From Escarpia spicata (Eukaryota; Annelida; Polychaeta; Sabellida; Siboglinidae): a stretch of DNA of 64,000 bases. Positions 62,733-64,000 of this stretch are shown here, in pieces. The position numbers were made by a program, and so were the translations under genes. The stretch is from assembly GCA_963995525.1 (NCBI GenBank), contig OZ023214.1:34235198-34299197 (forward strand). The letters are read 5' to 3'. Each line of letters begins with the position of its first letter. Position 1 is the stretch's first letter. The notes beneath the pieces are model-generated. The model was not told the DNA's origin. It searched no databases and was given only the letters and a program-made list of their open reading frames with translations.

Positions 62733-63456
62733 CACAACAATGTGGTGTTTTTAAGGCAAGTGCGCAGTCTCTGCATGAACACACAAACGGAGACGACCTC
62801 TACATTGCGTTAAAGTCATCAAACATTATAGCTACCTTCCGCTACCCAAACTGTAAATATGTTTATTCGAAACTGCACGAATTAAGAATTATCTTAATTA
62901 CATATCTTTTATATTGCAATGTTTTGTGTACAACAACAGCGAGTTTCTATTCGTAAACTGATTACCGCATAATAGGTCGCCATCTTGCCTATCAAAATCT
63001 GGGTATTTTTATCATTCAGTTGTATAAAATTATTAATACTTAATAGTGATCAGTGTACGCCCTTGTCATTTCGTTAACATTTCATATACATTTTGCCTAT
63101 GTATTTGTTTGGAATTATTTTGGTTCAGATAATATAAAAATGTTAGTTGTCACTGTGTGTAGCCAAGCTTTTATTAATGGAGGCCATGTTTAATTCGTTT
63201 GCCGGTGTAGTCCAAAAGGGATTTGTAATATGTTTATTCATAGCCGCATGAGACATTACATGGTGTATCCGTCTGTGTCACTAAAAAATCCTACAGTTAC
63301 GAGGATACGGAATTTAATTGCGCCACTGAAATTTTGAACATCTATTTTGATTTCCAAGATGATTGACATACTAAATTATCATTTCTGACAAGCAGTACCA
63401 ACTGCCAGAATAACAGTGACTCCTTTAGCAGCATATTTGCCAGGGGAACAATTGCA

Positions 63457-63549
<93 letters not shown>

Positions 63550-64000
63550 TAGAACATTTTGTTTCATCACCGTAATTGTCTGATATTTATCTGATATATC
63601 TTATCAACCGTATATTCAGCGGTTCTTAACACCTGGGTCTCGACATACAATTGGGTCGCCAGAGAATTTTTAGTCGGTCCTGTGACAGTCAGAATTTCAA
63701 ATATTTTCTAATACATTTTATTAATTGAAAACGCCGTGTGATATAATACCACATGCACTTCAAATTCGTGCGATATTTCGCGTAAATTCTTATTCTCGAA
63801 TGCTTCTGGTACCTATAGGCAAAGCTTGCGCTATTTTATGCCTACGACAACGCGTCATGCACGCTCTGGGCAAAACTCGGTTCCGATTTCGATTCATTCC
63901 ATATTGAATCCTATTATCATAGTATTGCGTATTGCTTTAAGTTTACTCAGCATGTTCAAAGGCATTATATGTTTAAGCGAATCGTCTGCCTCCATATTAT
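62733..64000. other. Intergenic with CA array
   Basis: AT-rich, no gene recognised. It holds a (CA)n array at 63459-63548 of about 45 units. Confidence 0.4.
63459..63548. repeat. (CA)n microsatellite
   Basis: About 45 uninterrupted CA units. Confidence 0.95.

Overview
The window is animal nuclear DNA. Coding sequence is split by GT-AG introns, CpG is not depleted, simple-sequence arrays are very long, and non-LTR retrotransposons, tRNA-derived SINEs and short inverted-repeat elements are mixed in. The protein families and the repeat style suggest a marine invertebrate; the sequence alone does not tell me the phylum. Three host genes can be supported.

(1) 242-5068, minus strand: the last two exons of an ankyrin-repeat protein. 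About twelve ankyrin repeats are followed by a long Ser/Pro/Arg-rich tail. The 5' end of the gene was not found. (2) 25990-38690, minus strand: a complete 11-exon gene for a secreted M14A zinc procarboxypeptidase (461 residues). Every intron phase closes, all catalytic residues are present, and the specificity pocket looks A-type. (3) 45962-48030, plus strand: a two-exon gene for a 105-residue secreted Cys-rich peptide precursor that I do not recognise, with a polyadenylation signal at 48248.

Layout. 0-5 kb is the ankyrin gene, with a 54-unit (GAGT)n array in its intron. 5-26 kb has no recognisable host gene; it holds microsatellites (CA/CACG, TGCC, TA, GAC), a foldback element, two SINE copies (16.4 and 20.2 kb) and a CpG-rich stretch near 19.2-19.5 kb. 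26-38.7 kb is the carboxypeptidase gene, whose introns carry GT, ATT, CTGT and CA arrays, LINE relics and GCACACC-type inverted-repeat elements. 40.2-41.6 kb is a 1.3-kb palindrome with a tRNA-like unit in each arm. 42.1-43.2 kb has a 33-bp minisatellite and a very pure CACACG hexamer array. 45.9-48.3 kb is the small secreted gene. 48.4-62.2 kb is a retrotransposon nest: CR1-like LINEs whose ORF1 carries an SGNH esterase domain, two of them near full length and head to head (5' ends near 57 and 58 kb). The minus-strand copy is split by a second LINE (51835-53584) and by a SINE-like repeat (54601-54878). 62.3-62.7 kb is a 438-bp MITE with 16-bp terminal inverted repeats and an ATCT target duplication.

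The host genes show no functional link to one another. The carboxypeptidase and the small peptide are both predicted to be secreted, and the ankyrin protein is predicted to be intracellular. The transposons are all damaged, although the esterase part of one ORF1 (58805-59335) is still open with its catalytic residues intact.
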